A stretch of DNA of 64,000 bases from Amphiura filiformis (Eukaryota; Echinodermata; Ophiuroidea; Amphilepidida; Amphiuridae). The DNA is taken from positions 36,101,791 through 36,165,790 of the forward strand of contig NC_092639.1 of assembly GCF_039555335.1 (NCBI RefSeq). Direction: 5' to 3'. The position numbers and the translations under genes are program-made. Positions 22,601 through 37,600 of the stretch are shown here, one piece after another (position 1 is the stretch's first letter; each line of letters starts with the position of its first letter). The notes under the pieces were generated by a model that saw nothing but the letters and a program-made list of their open reading frames with translations, had not been told where the DNA came from and did not search any database.

Positions 22601-25600
22601 AATGACGTACTAGGAAATACTCAAAATTTTCATACTGAAAGCGGAATTGAAAAATGTGTGCTAAATAGGTCTACATATTTTAATTCATACCTGAATGGCT
22701 TTAATTGAAATCACATCCTCTGAGTTTTACAACAATACAACAGTCTATATTCGGACAACCTTTAAGAATGTTTGCTGCTTAAGGGATTTCATATCAACCA
22801 AGTTTCATGGCAATCCAACTATCTATTATCAGTAATGCATAAAAACCAGAAGCACACATTTGTGACCTGGGGTCAATTTCACTAACAGTTGAGATGTGTT
22901 GTTAGTCCTTTTACCTATTTCCCATACTACATATAACTCTTAATATAACAAATCATATGAACGCATTACAGGGGCATAACCAGGATTTATTTTGGGGGCT
23001 GATTTTGAGAAAGTTGACCTTTATTGGACTTTTTTGGCCAAGAAAGCAAAAAGAACCTAATTGTTTTGCTCGCTACACTTGCAAATGGGCACATTTTGAC
23101 CTTTTTGGGGTTTTTTTTGCCGCTAGCTTGCAAAGTAGATTTTTGGCCTTTGATGATTTTTAGAGGGGGCAACTGTCAGTGAAATCAATCCCTGTTCCCA
23201 CAAATCCAGGATCAAGCACCAACACACAATTTTGAGTTGAAGGCCTTTTGAAGTTGTATTCTTCAAATGTCACACCAGTTTTGAAATTTATCATTTACAT
23301 AATTCAGTGTAAATTTTTTGATTTAATTAATTGCTTTATTATTCAGCGTGTACATGTATGACACCATATTCTGCGTATATCATCTTCTAACAACAGTGTT
23401 ATTCTCAAAAATTCTGAATGACATGGACACGATTTGTGAGTACTTTATTCTTTCTAAATGTGGCAAAATATCAAATTTGGTGTGATTTGGTCCCCAGGCC
23501 ACATATTGATTATTGCAGTTTGTTTATACCACTAAAACCATAGGTTGCAGTAGGTCGTATTAAAATTCAAGTTTGAGAATCCCTGCATTAAGATATACAT
23601 AGCATGAATGGGTAACATTAGAAAAAGTCAGAAAATTTAGTGGCATTTTGGCATGTGATATAACATTTTACAACAGGCTGTAACATCAAAATGAGATCTA
23701 GAATGACCAATTTACACCACAAAATATCCTAGGGCATAAATGAAATGGAATTTGATGTTAAATGAGATACTCTAACCAAAACTAACTTTTGCAACATTGT
23801 GTTCAATCTTCACTTTGCTTTCATTGAGTCACATCAGATTGCATGTATACCTAAATTACTGAGCAAGTCATTGAGCATATATTAGCCAATTTTATCATTA
23901 CATTACATTACATAAGCAATGAAAGCCAAGTCCAACATGTTTTGAAAAATGGTGCCTAAAAGAGACATTTCAATACTTCCAATAGCAACTTTCTATTTTG
24001 ATAACAATGCACATAAATATGATATGGCAAGACTTAAGAATAACTGTCGCCATGAAGATTAGAATTATGTTCGGATGTTATAGTTCAAGATTATGGTTAG
24101 GCTATAATGAGTTGAATTCAGCAAAACCAAGCTAAAAATTTGCTGAAAGTGAATATAATAAGTGAACCATTTTTTTCACTGATGAAATTGTCAGGAAAAA
24201 CAGTAAGTTTTTAGCTTGGTTTTGTCTAATTAAACTCTTTGTAGTCTATATTTACCAAACATGCTGAACCTGTTTCAAGATGTAGGATTAGGCTTAGCTT
24301 AAGGGTTAGTGTTATGGTCAGGGACAAATGATTTGTGCGAAAAAAAATAGCAAATTGCGCGGAGATTGCGCGGAACTTTTTTTCAGCACAAATCATGTGT
24401 CCCTGGTTATAGTTAGCATCAAGATTATGATTTGGGTTATGATTGAAAGATTAATGATAGAGATGCAGTGGTGATTAAAAGATTAATAATAGAGATGCAG
24501 TGGTGACCATGATTGTAAAGCTCTGATGATATTAGTCATAATGAAAATGATGACTCATATCACTTACACAATAATCAATGCAAGATATACTGCAATCACT
24601 GCAAACAACTTAAATAGGTGGACCTGTATACCAAGATGTAAAGGGGGAAATAGAAACAGTTTACACAGGATCATACATATAATCATATCAATGTGAAAGA
24701 GTCAGAAAATAAAATACATTAAGGGCTACAACCAGATTTGGCTATGTCCACTTAAAGGTGGATGGTCACATTTTCCACATTGGGTTTTCTACCTTACATT
24801 GAGGCATACCATTAAACAATCTGTATCCAAATTTTATTGCTTAAGCAGTTTTGATATATCAGAAGAAGAAAAATGTATTTCACAACGCCTACAGGATAAT
24901 ATACTTACGGTGGCGAATTAATACCACTATGTACCACATTTTTGTTCACACAATCTTAACCCAACATATCTTGTGTGTTAAATTTGATTGGGTAATGAGA
25001 AAAATATGAGCTTTCTTCTGATACCAAAATCTCATGTTTTGATGAGGAAAAATGAGAAATGAGGCTGTCAGTCTGGTGGTACTACACCCCTTGATAAATT
25101 TGTGACTATTTTTGCATTTTTCTCAAAAACTAATAAAACACTGGTAACAAAAGTTATGTATATTATAGGGGCAAGGAATCCAGTTACTACACTGGAATTG
25201 CAGTGACTCAAAACAAGTAGTTATTGATTTATTGATCAAATATTGGTTTCCCCTCATTTTTGACTGTAACTCCACAACTGTTGTATGTGCTGAAAGACTA
25301 CAAAGTTGTTGTAGTCCTTGCCCCTATAATATACATATATCTTACTTGTCACCAATGCGCTATAATTTTTGAGAAAAATGCAAAAATAGGCACAAAATTG
25401 GCCAAGGGTGTAGTACCACCTTAAGGCTACAAAACAATAAGGTTTACTACTTAAAGGGTTAACAGCACATCTGGATTTATTCATAAAGTGTTACACAAGC
25501 TCAGCATTTTATGGCATAACATAATCCATGATAATAAAAGTATCCAACTCGCCAAGGTCCTGACTATCTAAAAGAACATTGTGATATGTAAGGACAAGGT

Positions 25601-28600
25601 TACCTGCCCAAATCCTAGTGTAAACATGTAGTAATTATTGGTATTTAGTTCCTGCACAAACCTGCCAGTTGACCAGGCCAACGCTTTTGGACCTTTAAGC
25701 AATTTACCTGGATACAGTTTCTGTGCCAAATTTGTGTATGTTATATATTTCAAATTGAACTAAAAAAGAATTGGAAGCTCAACATTTTTGCTTGAAATTC
25801 TGATTTTCTAGAGAGGTTCCCCATTTCTCAAGATCTCATTTTGATATTGGATCAATTTTAGATATAAAAATGTCTACTTTACCTAGAAATTTCTACTGTA
25901 ACCAATCAAAGGACCAAGTTTAACTGTATATGTCTGATATACAGACAGATATAGACACAGGAAGAGATGGAGAGAGAATGAGAGAGAGAGGAAATGGAGA
26001 GAAAGAAAGAAATGAGAAATACAGGCAGATAGGTAGAAACATAGAGAGATAGGCAGAAACAAAAACAAAGTGACAAACAAAACAGACAGAAACTTTAAAA
26101 CCTTAGAGACTGACATACAGACACAAACAGAAAATCTGAAATGAAAAGAAATGTGTTTTCTATAATATAATATAATGTTTTATCACAAGAGGGTCTTTCA
26201 ATACATACAGATGTGCGGTTTCAATCATTCCATTATTTCCTTTCTTTTCTTTTGCTCATTTATGATGAAATGGATGAGTGTGATACAAACATGCATGAAT
26301 TCATACTCACATTCACTCAAGGCACATGACAAGAGAAACCACTAATGCAAACTCCATTCATATAATCATCTCGAAATAGGAATAAAATAGGCTTGTTTGC
26401 CCCTTGTTACTCTATGTCCTCAATACATTAGCAAATTAAAGCAAGTCTAATGAACCAATATGTTGAAAGGGCTTTTCTTATTCCAGCAACATGCCAAAAA
26501 ACTTTCTTTTTGGTACCTATATGGGCAAACAAACATTTTTTAACACTAAAATACATTTATTCAAACAATCACCTCCAACTACATACATTTTCTCCTCCCT
26601 GAATATGCATAAAGGGTCTTGAAGAATACCCATAGACCCTAGCCAGGGAATGAGCATAATATTGAGATAGAAACAATACATGTGTGTAGGGTAACTACAA
26701 TCAACAAAATTAATAGTTGGCAGTTGGCACACCTTGACAATATGTTGGAACTCTTCATTGCTGCTCTGATAGTTAAGTGAAATTAGTATAACTATGTTTG
26801 ATGAGAAGTACATACCTTCTCCTTTCTCCTTCCCTCCCCCATTCCCCCTCAATCAATGTTGGGGAGACTGGAGAGCTGAATGAAAAAAGTGCTTTCATCA
26901 ACATTGAACTGGGGGAGAGGGGTGGCGATTTACATTTAGTATGTCAAAGTGTGCCAACATTAATTTCTTTGATTGTAGGCTTAGAGAAAAAATTATCTAT
27001 TTTCTGGCACATCCAAGCAACATTACAAGTGATACATATTTATTTACTACACAAATCATTCAGTATATTGACCTTTTAAGCCAATATGAGGAAAATATCA
27101 GTGTATTTTTGGTCAGTCCAGCGTCAGGTCTACTCATGCATGTAATGGTTAAATTGAGTCCATAGAGAGCGACATGTGTTTCTTTTTCAATTCTCCCAAT
27201 TTTGGCGCATAAATCTCGCTTTTTCTCACATTTCGCATTTGCCATCTCGCAAGTCAAAAATTTGCTCTTTTTTTCTAAGCCTAGCTATACCCAATTAATA
27301 ATATAATCCAACTCAGTACTCTCTACAGCACAACACATCAAATAAACACATTGCTGCCCAATCGCTTTATTTTACCTTCGAGTTGTAGAGGTTTTCCAGT
27401 CTTTCCATTGTTAAGAATGCCCCTACATCTACAGCCTGTTCCATCAGTAAGGCAGCAAAGCCAACTCGATTCAAAGATAACGAGATCTGGAAACACTCAT
27501 ACAGATCCCTCTCCTGCATGAAGAAAACAAAATGGTCAATAAAATTTTACCCTTGCAAAATACTCGCCATGTACACTATAAAACGTTATACCTGTAAGTC
27601 ATTATGACAAGCTATGAGGATTTTTTTATTTGAATTGTTCAGGTTTTGACAACACTGGATAACCCAAGAAAGCCTCTATTGAAGCTTATTTCCATTGGGG
27701 TCCATTTGAACACCGGGACGGGTTGGGAACAGTCAGGGGTTAACACCCTACTCTTTTCGAAACTGGCTGCGAGATACATGTACAGGTATGGCTCTCTGCA
27801 CATGATATCTGTTGGTAAAGAGTTTCAGCTTAATTATGAAATTAATACCTTCAACCTTGGATGATTATTATAATTTATAGCTTGGGGTGGCATGCAGGAT
27901 TTGTTTTTTTAGTTCCAAATTGATGAAAACTGCATATTTATGTTCTAAAGACACAAAACTAGACACAATTTTCTCAAATTTCAGAATTTGGCATGGAAAA
28001 TCACATTTCATTCGGTCTGGCCCAGAATTACCGGACGTGTGGAATTTGGTAAGCACAATTCGTCGGTTTTGTCACAATTTTTTCAGAAATACATTGATTT
28101 GGAGCATCAAATTTCAGGAAGAGTGACAAAAATCAATCAATTACAGGCATTTATAGAGTCCATAAATGCCAAATGTTGATTCTTGTCTGCAAAGTTCAAC
28201 AAATTGAAGTGCAGATGAAGATGTAGAAGGGAAGAAAACAAGCACTGACAAAATTTCCTGAAACTGCTTTAACATTTCCTATGTATTTCCATATACTTTG
28301 TACAGGGAAGATTAAAGCAAAATTTCCTGAAATCAGGAAATTTCCTGAAGATTTACATCCCTGATGTAGAACAGAGCAGAACTTGAAGCATAAAAGAAGC
28401 CAAGTAAATCAATCTCTTACCTCCCACTGTGTTGTCTCCTGAAAGATGTCCTTAGCAACATCTACTCTGTTCCAATTCAGTGCAAGCCTCAGTTGACGTG
28501 GAGGAGACAGGTTGGTAGCTGAAATGAAATGGCAAATGGTTTATGCTGTTAATAAAAATACATAAAAAAGTAAAATTCTTTAAATATTTACTATCTAAAG

Positions 28601-31600
28601 CATGATTTGCTTCTCACAACAATAATGTATTTAGCAAATGGAATTAACTCCAATATCAGGGAGGCACTCAAACCCAATATGTTACCATACTCAAAAAGAT
28701 ATTTGTAGGAAAGGATAGAGGTTTCATCCAACATTATGTATCATGTTTAGGGTCCCTATTTCAGTCTGCTTTGTCAAAAAAGGGTAGGCTAATGGCACGA
28801 CCGACCTGCAAGTCAATGGTAGGGCTATACTAAACATTTTTTCTTGGCAATTTCTCCCCAAATTTCACACAAAGACCAACAATATCTTTTAACTAAATCA
28901 TTGGTCAGAGAAAAGTGTCCCTATACATAAAGATCGCAAGAAAGGTCAGTGATTACGGTTGATATTTTCACGGGCTGAATGGTTTATGTGGACTGTCTTT
29001 AGCAGCTATATTTAACATTTTATTAACCCTGTAGGTTGGATGAGCACTTTTAGCCACCAACATATTTTTATATATGAGAACAAGTTCAGAAGGATGGGAT
29101 GATGTTGCAGTCATAGCATTCACCTCTCGCCATGGACCTGGGTTCGATTTCATGTAGTGCTGTATGTGAGCATACTTGCCAATCCATCCATGCTTGCAGG
29201 TTTTTCCCAGGATACTCTGCATTCCTGCATTTCTAAAATCGGACCTCATCCCACAATCCTGTCCCATCTTGTATAGTTTACCTCATAATAGCTGCATTAA
29301 ACTGTGCTTCAGAACAGTGCATGAAATTCACTTGATGGATATGAATCATGCTTTATAAATCTGTGCATTTATTTATTTATTCAAATATGTGACGTATCAT
29401 GTCAAAAGGAGACACTTTTGGGCAGGATCGTAAATGGAGAAATAACCAAAAAATTTGCCCGGGGGTGATTTTTTACAATTTGGGTTTGTTGCGAATTTGT
29501 GATGTTATTAATGTTGAAAATATTGTCTGATAGTTTCATACTGGAATATAACTGACATCTTGTATTAGACATTTTTCCAAAGTAATTGTCAATAATATTT
29601 TTAAAGGTCGATATCTCAATTTTCCAAAATCTATAACACCATAACTTACAAACTCAATATCTTCGCTTAGGAATGTCCGATTTCATTGTGGAAAACGGTA
29701 TTGTGGAGCAAAATATCTTTATATTTAAAATATGTAAAAACCTCAAAATTGATAACCTGCCCAAAAGTGTCTCCTTTTGACATGACACGTCACATATATA
29801 TATTTACCTTTGTGGAGTGCATTGAGAATAGCATGATCAATATCACCCTCATCATCTGCACAGTATACTGTGATCTGTAATTATAACGTGGGTACAATTT
29901 ATCCCTTTTTTAAATTTGTAGTTCTGCAGCAATATAAAATAAAATTGACTGCTGTGATTTGCTACCGTATTTCCTCGAATAGTCGCCCTCTTCAAATAAA
30001 GCCCCCACTACTTTTTTCAACCAAGATGTTTCCATGCTATCTTTAAGCTTACCAGTTGCACACATGGTCGATAATAGCGTCAATAATTGGCAAAAATCTG
30101 GTCGGAAACACGGAAGTGAACCTGGAGTCAGTGTTCCTGAGTTCATAGTTTGTCATTTCAGCATTGTTTTTAGCAGAGTTTTAAGCTTACCTAATTATTT
30201 TAACAGGAATTGTAGTTCTAAAAATGACTTCTAATAAACGCCCCCGTTTGGAAATGCAACGCCCCCGGGGGCGACTATTCGAGGAAATACAGTATTTTCT
30301 TTCATTTATAGATTAATTCAAAACTATAAATATTTTCATTTCATATTTATGTTCTCTTTCAAACTGCAATTAAATCAATTCATCAGCTGCCTGGTCTAAT
30401 TTTGGAAAATTTTGATCGTCAAAATTGATTATTGCCAGGTCAACAGGTTCATATTATCTGTGTTCAGAACCGTGTACCAGTAACCAAGTAATGATGTATT
30501 CACTACGATAGCAAATATTTCAAAAAGATATTAGTATTTAAAATTTGAACAAATCACGTTATAGTCTCTTTGACATCTTGACAACCCTCTACAATGTATA
30601 CAAATATCAAACAAACAGTCAGTCACCTGGCTTTTATTCTTGGCAATCTTGCACAAGTCTTTCAACACATGTCCATGTTTGTCTTTGTTCTGAGGGAACA
30701 CTTCAGCAATTTTCCTTTCTAACTGAGCTATATGTTCTTCAGTAATTTCCCTGAAAACAAAAGGAAAAGACAAAGAAATTTGAAATATGTGACACAATCA
30801 AGGGCAATGAATCAAATGAAGCTAATATTGATTTGAGTTATTGACAAAAAAGATCCTCAAATCTTTATTTCTCAGCAACTGATATATTGCGTATAATTTG
30901 GTAACCACAAGCTCAATTTTCATGAGGCTTACGTCAAAATGTAGCATTTATTTTTGTGAAGCATATTTAAGCATTTACAGCTGAAATCAGGGAGATTCGA
31001 CTGATGAAAGTTCAACCAGGTCATGACATGGTGAAGGGGTTATAGATAGTGGACGGGTCGGGCACTTTTACAGTACAGGCAAGTGTAGCCGACAGTTCTG
31101 CATTACCATGATCGGAACTGACTGTAACAAGGCCTTTTAGTTATGGGTCATCTGTCCTACCTTTTCCACATGAACAACAGGGAGAACTGATTTGATTTGA
31201 TGTTATTTTTGTTCAGCAGAAATTTTGAAGTGGGGACCTCTCGCAGCTAAGGCAAAGACTTTACCGGTGTGCAACAGTATTTACTTCTCAAAGAAACCCA
31301 GAGTTTTTCGGAACTAGAGATAGATGCCGTTTGTGGCGTCTGGCCAGATGAAGGGGGCTATACCCGGCTAGACCCGTGACATCGCGCAGACGTCACGGGT
31401 CTAGTAGAGCTGTTGATTAAATGCACTTTTTGGCCCAGATTTATGCTGTTTCAGTATATCTATCAGTGTTTCCAACCCTTTTGAAACCATCCTAAGGCAT
31501 TCCATGCGCTACAATGTCAAAATTGTGGCTACATCATAGATATCTCGGCATCTCTGAGCATTACCACGCCTGAGCATATGAAAGCAATTCAGGTGTTCCT

Positions 31601-34600
31601 TCAAATCTTTAGTCGTGTGCTGCCACCTAGCGGTGGTGCCGGGAACGTGGCGTGAAGTATTGAACCTACCCATTTTCATCAGATTTCTGGTATGCATAGG
31701 CCATGAGATCAGCACCTTGGCCACTACCATTTACCACTACAGCTGGAATGATGGGATTTCTTGTGATGTTCTTCAGCACAACTTTGATTGTGTTAAGGCC
31801 TCCACCAAGGACAACACATACAGCAGGTATAGCTCTGTCAACTGCAAAGACATGTGCAATATACAAATGTATCATTTAGTGATTGATAATATTAGATGAA
31901 GTTGGTGAAGGTTCTGTAATTGTGTACCATTTGCAGATGATATTGCTTGCGCTTTTAATAAGCATTTCTCAAGTAACTTTGGGACATCCTCTACCATTGA
32001 TGTGAATTGTCTTGACTAACCTCCCCCCTCATGGTGGTGCTTGTCTCACCTTTGACATGTTTTCTGTTGATGAAGTTGTTGATATTCATAAGGGTCTTGA
32101 TACCAACAAGTCTCCCGGTCCTGATAGTATTCTTCCTGTTTTCTTAAAATCATGTGCAAGTGAATTAGCTCCTGTTTTGTATACCTTCTTTAATGAATGT
32201 ATTTCAAAGGGTGAAATTCCATCTGCTTGGAAGTGTGCAAATGTTGTGCCTATTTACAAAGGCTCTGGTAAGCCTAAGAATGCTATTTCGAGTTACAGGC
32301 CAGTTTCCTTAACAGCAATCCTCTGTAAGGTCATGGAAAGATTGGTTTGCAAACGTCTTCTTGGTATTCTTGATGAGCATGACATTCTTTCAGATAATCA
32401 ATTTGGTTTTCGACATGGTAGGAATTGTGAGCAGATGTTGGCTAAATTTGATCATTTTCTCAGTGGTAACCTTGATAACAGCAAATATTGTAATTTGGTG
32501 GATGGGATTTTTCTTGACTTCAGTGCTGTGAGTCAAGTGAGATGCAGGGTATTTAACTGAGTAGTTTGATTGATGGAGAAATTTTACGTACATGGCCTTG
32601 ATCTTCCACTATTGAATGATAATCATGAAGTAAGACCTCATGAATCCTCATTTATAGTTCGAAGGGAAACGACAATCCTCAAGGTTCCTTTCAGTTGATG
32701 TGTTTTATATCTCTCAGATTTGGTCAAATATACCAGGCCATGTCTTACCGTATTTCGTCAAATAGTCGCCCCCACCTGATAAACGCCCCCACCACTTTTT
32801 CAACCAAGATGTTTCAAAAATGCCAATATTTTCATGCTATCTTGTGTAGTAAGCTTACCAAGTTGCCCACATGGTCAATAATAGCGTCACTTTTTGGCAA
32901 AAGTCTGGATTGGAAACTCGGAAGTGAACCAGAAGTCAGTGTTTCTAGTTCATAGTTCGTCATTTTAGAGTGAGTTTTAAGTTTACCTAATGTTTTAACG
33001 GGAATTATCGTTCTAAAATTGACCTTGAATAAACGCCCCCCTTGGGAAAATGTAACGCCCCGGGGGAATTTATTTGACGAAATACGGTATGTTATATTTA
33101 CATAATGAACTAGACAATAGACACTACTTACTAAAAAGCTCATTGAACTCTCCTGCAAAATCATTAGTTTGAGCCATCAGTTTTAGCAGTTTAGCTCTGA
33201 TAGGAATATCGGCCCCATACTGTCCCACAGTCCCATCATCAACCAGGATAAGATGGGTGTGGTTGGGGTCTAGGGAGGCACCCTTGGCGTCAGATGAGCC
33301 ATGGAGACGGTAACTCACTATTTGCTGTAAAAAGAAAAATAGCACAGAACAGTAATTATACCAAAACGATATAACACTAAATTGTCACATAGAGCTCAGA
33401 GAAGCTTCAGTTTTACAGCAGTATTTCATATGTAAGAGCCTGTGATTTTAATCAAATCCATTGGTATTGCACCCTGAAAATTAAGAAAAGAAACAAATTA
33501 ACAACGCAATAGATTAAAAGGGCATTTAGTGATCAACAGTATCATCCCCCCACTTTTTTCAAAAAAAGTTGAGATTTTTATATCACTGGAAACCTCTGGC
33601 TACATAATGTTTATGTACAAAAAAATTTCTTGCAAATTAATTTGTTTAGCAAAGATATTGTGAAATTTGAATTTCGTTCTGGTATACCAGAACGAAATTA
33701 CACACATTGTCTATGGAGCAAATGCAAAATTGGAATCAACTGAAATTTTGGGAATAAGCTTTTTTCGAGGATATCTACTGAAAAATGTCATAAAAAGAGG
33801 ATGCTAGGATCACGAAATACTCCTTTAAGCAGGAAGGTAGTGACAATATTGTGATGAGCAATGTGACTAGAATTGAATTGTTTTCAACTTTGAACAATGT
33901 CACCTTTGTAAAAGCAATAGGTATCTTAAAAAGGAAGGTATTATGTGAATAGCACATGCAAAAATGGTTTTCTTGCAAGAGCAATTATTTGAGAATAAAT
34001 TCAGCTTAGCAATTACAATTTGTCACTATCATAGCCTGTACTTTTGTCACTATCATAGCCTGTACTTTTGTCACTATCATAGCCTGTACTTTTGTCACTA
34101 TCATAGCCTGTACCTTTGTCACTATCATAGCCTGTACTTTTGTCACTATCATAGCCTGTACTTTTGTCACTATCATAGCCTGTACCTTTGTCACTATCAT
34201 AGCCTGTACTTATACGATGCAGCCATACATATATTTGTTGCATAAAAAAATAACACCTACCCCTCTCTTGGTCATGTCCTGTCTGTTGTGTACAATGCCC
34301 CAGGTGGCAATACCAATAGCTACAATTCTTCTTTGGGATCTGATGTTGTGCTCATGTAAGGCCTCGCCAACATACTTCATGACTCCTGTGTACATTTTAT
34401 AACAGAATACAAATATTATATTATATTTACATTACATGGTAAATGAATTCTAAACTAATTCCATGGTCATCGCAGAAATAGGTTCCATGACAAAATTCTT
34501 GGTTCCCTTGTGACTTCATTGATCAACTTTGAATACCCTAATCCCAATTCTTTGGTCAGAAGGCATAAGAGTTGATAGTTCAAACATTAGTTGATGCATC

Positions 34601-37600
34601 ATTTATGACAAACTATACGCAATATTATTCTTACTTTCACAATTCTCAGTGATTTTTCAGTGACACTTGGACTGTTGATGTGATGGTCATCATTACTGGT
34701 TAAAGGGATCAGAGCTTGGTGTGTATGCCCAACATCATGGTGCAAACACATTACATTAGAAAATTGGCAATGCAATAGCTTATAACAAAATACACTAGAA
34801 TGCACACATTTAAGCAATATCACACATGGTTACTGTGCAAGTAGATTATTATGATGATAATGGTAACTATATTTCAACGTTGAGCAGGGAAACCTGTATG
34901 TGTCATTGGCCCATAAACATGTTTAAAGCAAAACATCCTATGTAACCTCTTGGCAGTTTTGTTTTAAACATGTTCAAGGGCCTCAAGTACATAGGAGGTT
35001 TTTCCTGTCCAACAATGATTTTTAGAAATGTTCTCCATTGGCCTGGTTGGATTGGTTACTCACCAGTATTTGTCCCACCAGTCAGAACCCAGGCATTGGT
35101 TGTTGTTGCTGCTTTGATGATTCCATGTCGGAAGATTCTTCTCAATTTAGGCTGCATGACAAAGTTTTTGGCTCCTCCTGTGACTTCTATAAGTAGCTTG
35201 GGATACTCTAATCCCCATTCTTTGGTCAGAAGGCGCAACAGGTTGCTAGCTCGAACATCACTTGATACACGAATGTACTGTAGCAATACAATCAGGGATA
35301 TTGTGTGTGTGTTACTGTTACAGCTATGATAATACATGTATAGGTGATTGTGTGTTTTGAGTGATAGGAATGAGAGTAAGTGAGCTAGCATACAGAAGAG
35401 AGGCAGACAAAGTAAGTAAGGCAGAGACAAAAAGATGAAGTGGATGAGCACTCAGGTACATGTACAGTCCACCCTCCCTTATCCAGAACACTTTTATATG
35501 GATCTCTCTATTATCCGGATATGTGATCTTCATAGAAAAATGTTTTTAATGCTTTGGGAGCTTGATTTCATGCACTGATGCATTTAGAAGGCTATAACTA
35601 TGTGACATACATAACTCAAATACCATCTTTCAGTGTTATTACCCCATTTTGAGTAACTCGCTGTCTCAATGTTAGCACTTCAGACAATCAATGCAGAATT
35701 ACATATAGTTCACTTACGGATTTTTCACTTATACGGCCAATGCTTGGTCCCATCATGGCCGGATAAGAGACATTGGACTGTACTGACCTATTAGCGACTG
35801 TTCCAAAATTCAGATGGATAAAAATATGTTTGGTTTATCAATAATTTATTGCATGGCTTAGAACCCTGGTGGTAGATAATTGATCAACCTATGCACACCT
35901 TTGTAATGCACTAGCTACATGTATAAGATGCATTGCCAAAAACCGACCTAGATAAATTGTTTTGGGTTTCATGTGTGACAATCCAACACGGGAATTTCCA
36001 ATATGCATAGGACTAAAAAAGACTCCCTTATTCTAACTTCTTTGTCAGAGACAGCAAAAACAATAGAAAGAGATGGAGGGAAAGACAGATATTTATTACC
36101 ATCAGCATCTATTTGGATGGTTCCCTTTCTTACTTTAGATCTAGTTACACTCCATGCTCCTTGGAATTCCAATTCCCCATAGGCATCAGTGGTGGATTTG
36201 ATGGTGTGCGAAGGTGGTTCCCATTCGTCTCCATGGTCTCCAATTGCATATAAAATTTTGTGAGCCTTTTGGGTTCTGCCACACAAGCATCTGCAATAAA
36301 GCATTGATATTTCCATTCACTTACAGAAAATGTGCAATGACGAAGGAAAGAAGGAAAAGCGTTTTGAAAGGCAGATTTAAATTTTTTTTAGTACTTTCAT
36401 CATATTACAGATACTTTTGTTTTTTGTTTTTTGCACTGACATTATTTATAATCATTTTCTTTTAATATTTATTATCTATTCCCGTCTATATGGACCTTAA
36501 TCGACATCTGCTATAAACTGCTATAACCCAATTGTATACTCCTAGTACTTACAGAGCATTCTCCAATTCATTTTCATGTTCATTAGCTGGTACAAAGAAA
36601 CAGCAGTCTCTTTTCTTGAAAGTTGCCTTGATCCAGTCTTTGCCCTTTTTATGAGGAACCTGAGACAAAAAAATCACACACATTTCATTTGCATATTCTA
36701 CAGGGTATCACAAAAAATGCAGATCTGTTAGAGTTTGATAGCCACTGCTCATTTAAAGGTCCATTCAGTGATTTGCTGATCCGGACGATCGTAAAAATCA
36801 TCAAAATTCAGATTTTGGTACTTTTGTCATTGTCATAAATGTGTTAACATAGCCTGTTAGTGGTTCAGCCGAAAGCTGTGTATTTAAGACAAGAATAAGG
36901 AATTTATATCGATCTGTAATTTAGATACTGACAGTATCTAAATTAGCTCTGTAATTTAGATACTGACAGTATCTAAATTAGCTACATGTATTTGAATGGG
37001 GCTTCAATTTCGTCAATACTGTTGTTTTCTTCGTTTTTTTGACAAATTTTTCATTTCAAAAATACCAAATGACAATTTGAATCACTTACAATGTCACTTG
37101 TAAGCAATTTATGAATAATTTTAATTTTTTTACAATTTCGCTGGGATCACTGAATGGGTCTTTAACTAATCAGAGCAAAGCAACCCACCGCCCGGTTAGC
37201 TTGAGTTCCATCAAAATCACCTCTATTCACCCATCGCATGGTTCTGCCATTTGTGAGGAGAGCCTCGATCTGGCAGCATGCATGAATGGGAATCGAACCA
37301 GTCATATAACATTGCGTAACGTTATGTAATTCTTCCTGTCATGTCATGCCAGTTCGAGGCTCTCCTTACATCATGGCGGAACCATGCAATAGGCGAATTG
37401 TTAGCTGGATCATGACGACATGATAGTTAGGGGGAAAAGTTCACTTTGGTGACCACTCTCTGGCTAGTAAGGTTTGACGATTGATTCGACTTCTATGGAG
37501 CATTTAGAAAAAAAATAGCCACCATGTCCCTCGCGAAAATCCCGGCATTTTTCGCTAGATGCCAAAATCCAAAATGGCGGCCACCACCATTTTGAAAATT

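Noticed and set aside
25568-25753. Extra TRPM exons with splice-like borders on -
   Set aside because: The pieces do not keep phase with exon 11 or 12 and do not resemble TRPM.
34014-34211. CRISPR-like regular repeat
   Set aside because: Units are directly adjacent with no spacers, in an animal gene intron: a minisatellite.
34006-34245. Repetitive peptides on both strands
   Set aside because: The 24-bp minisatellite unit is divisible by 3, so open frames arise automatically; it is intronic.
36100-36290. Longer form of TRPM exon 3 using the GT at 36099
   Set aside because: It would end in phase 1 and shift exon 4 out of frame; the GTAAGA donor at 36133 gives the conserved join.
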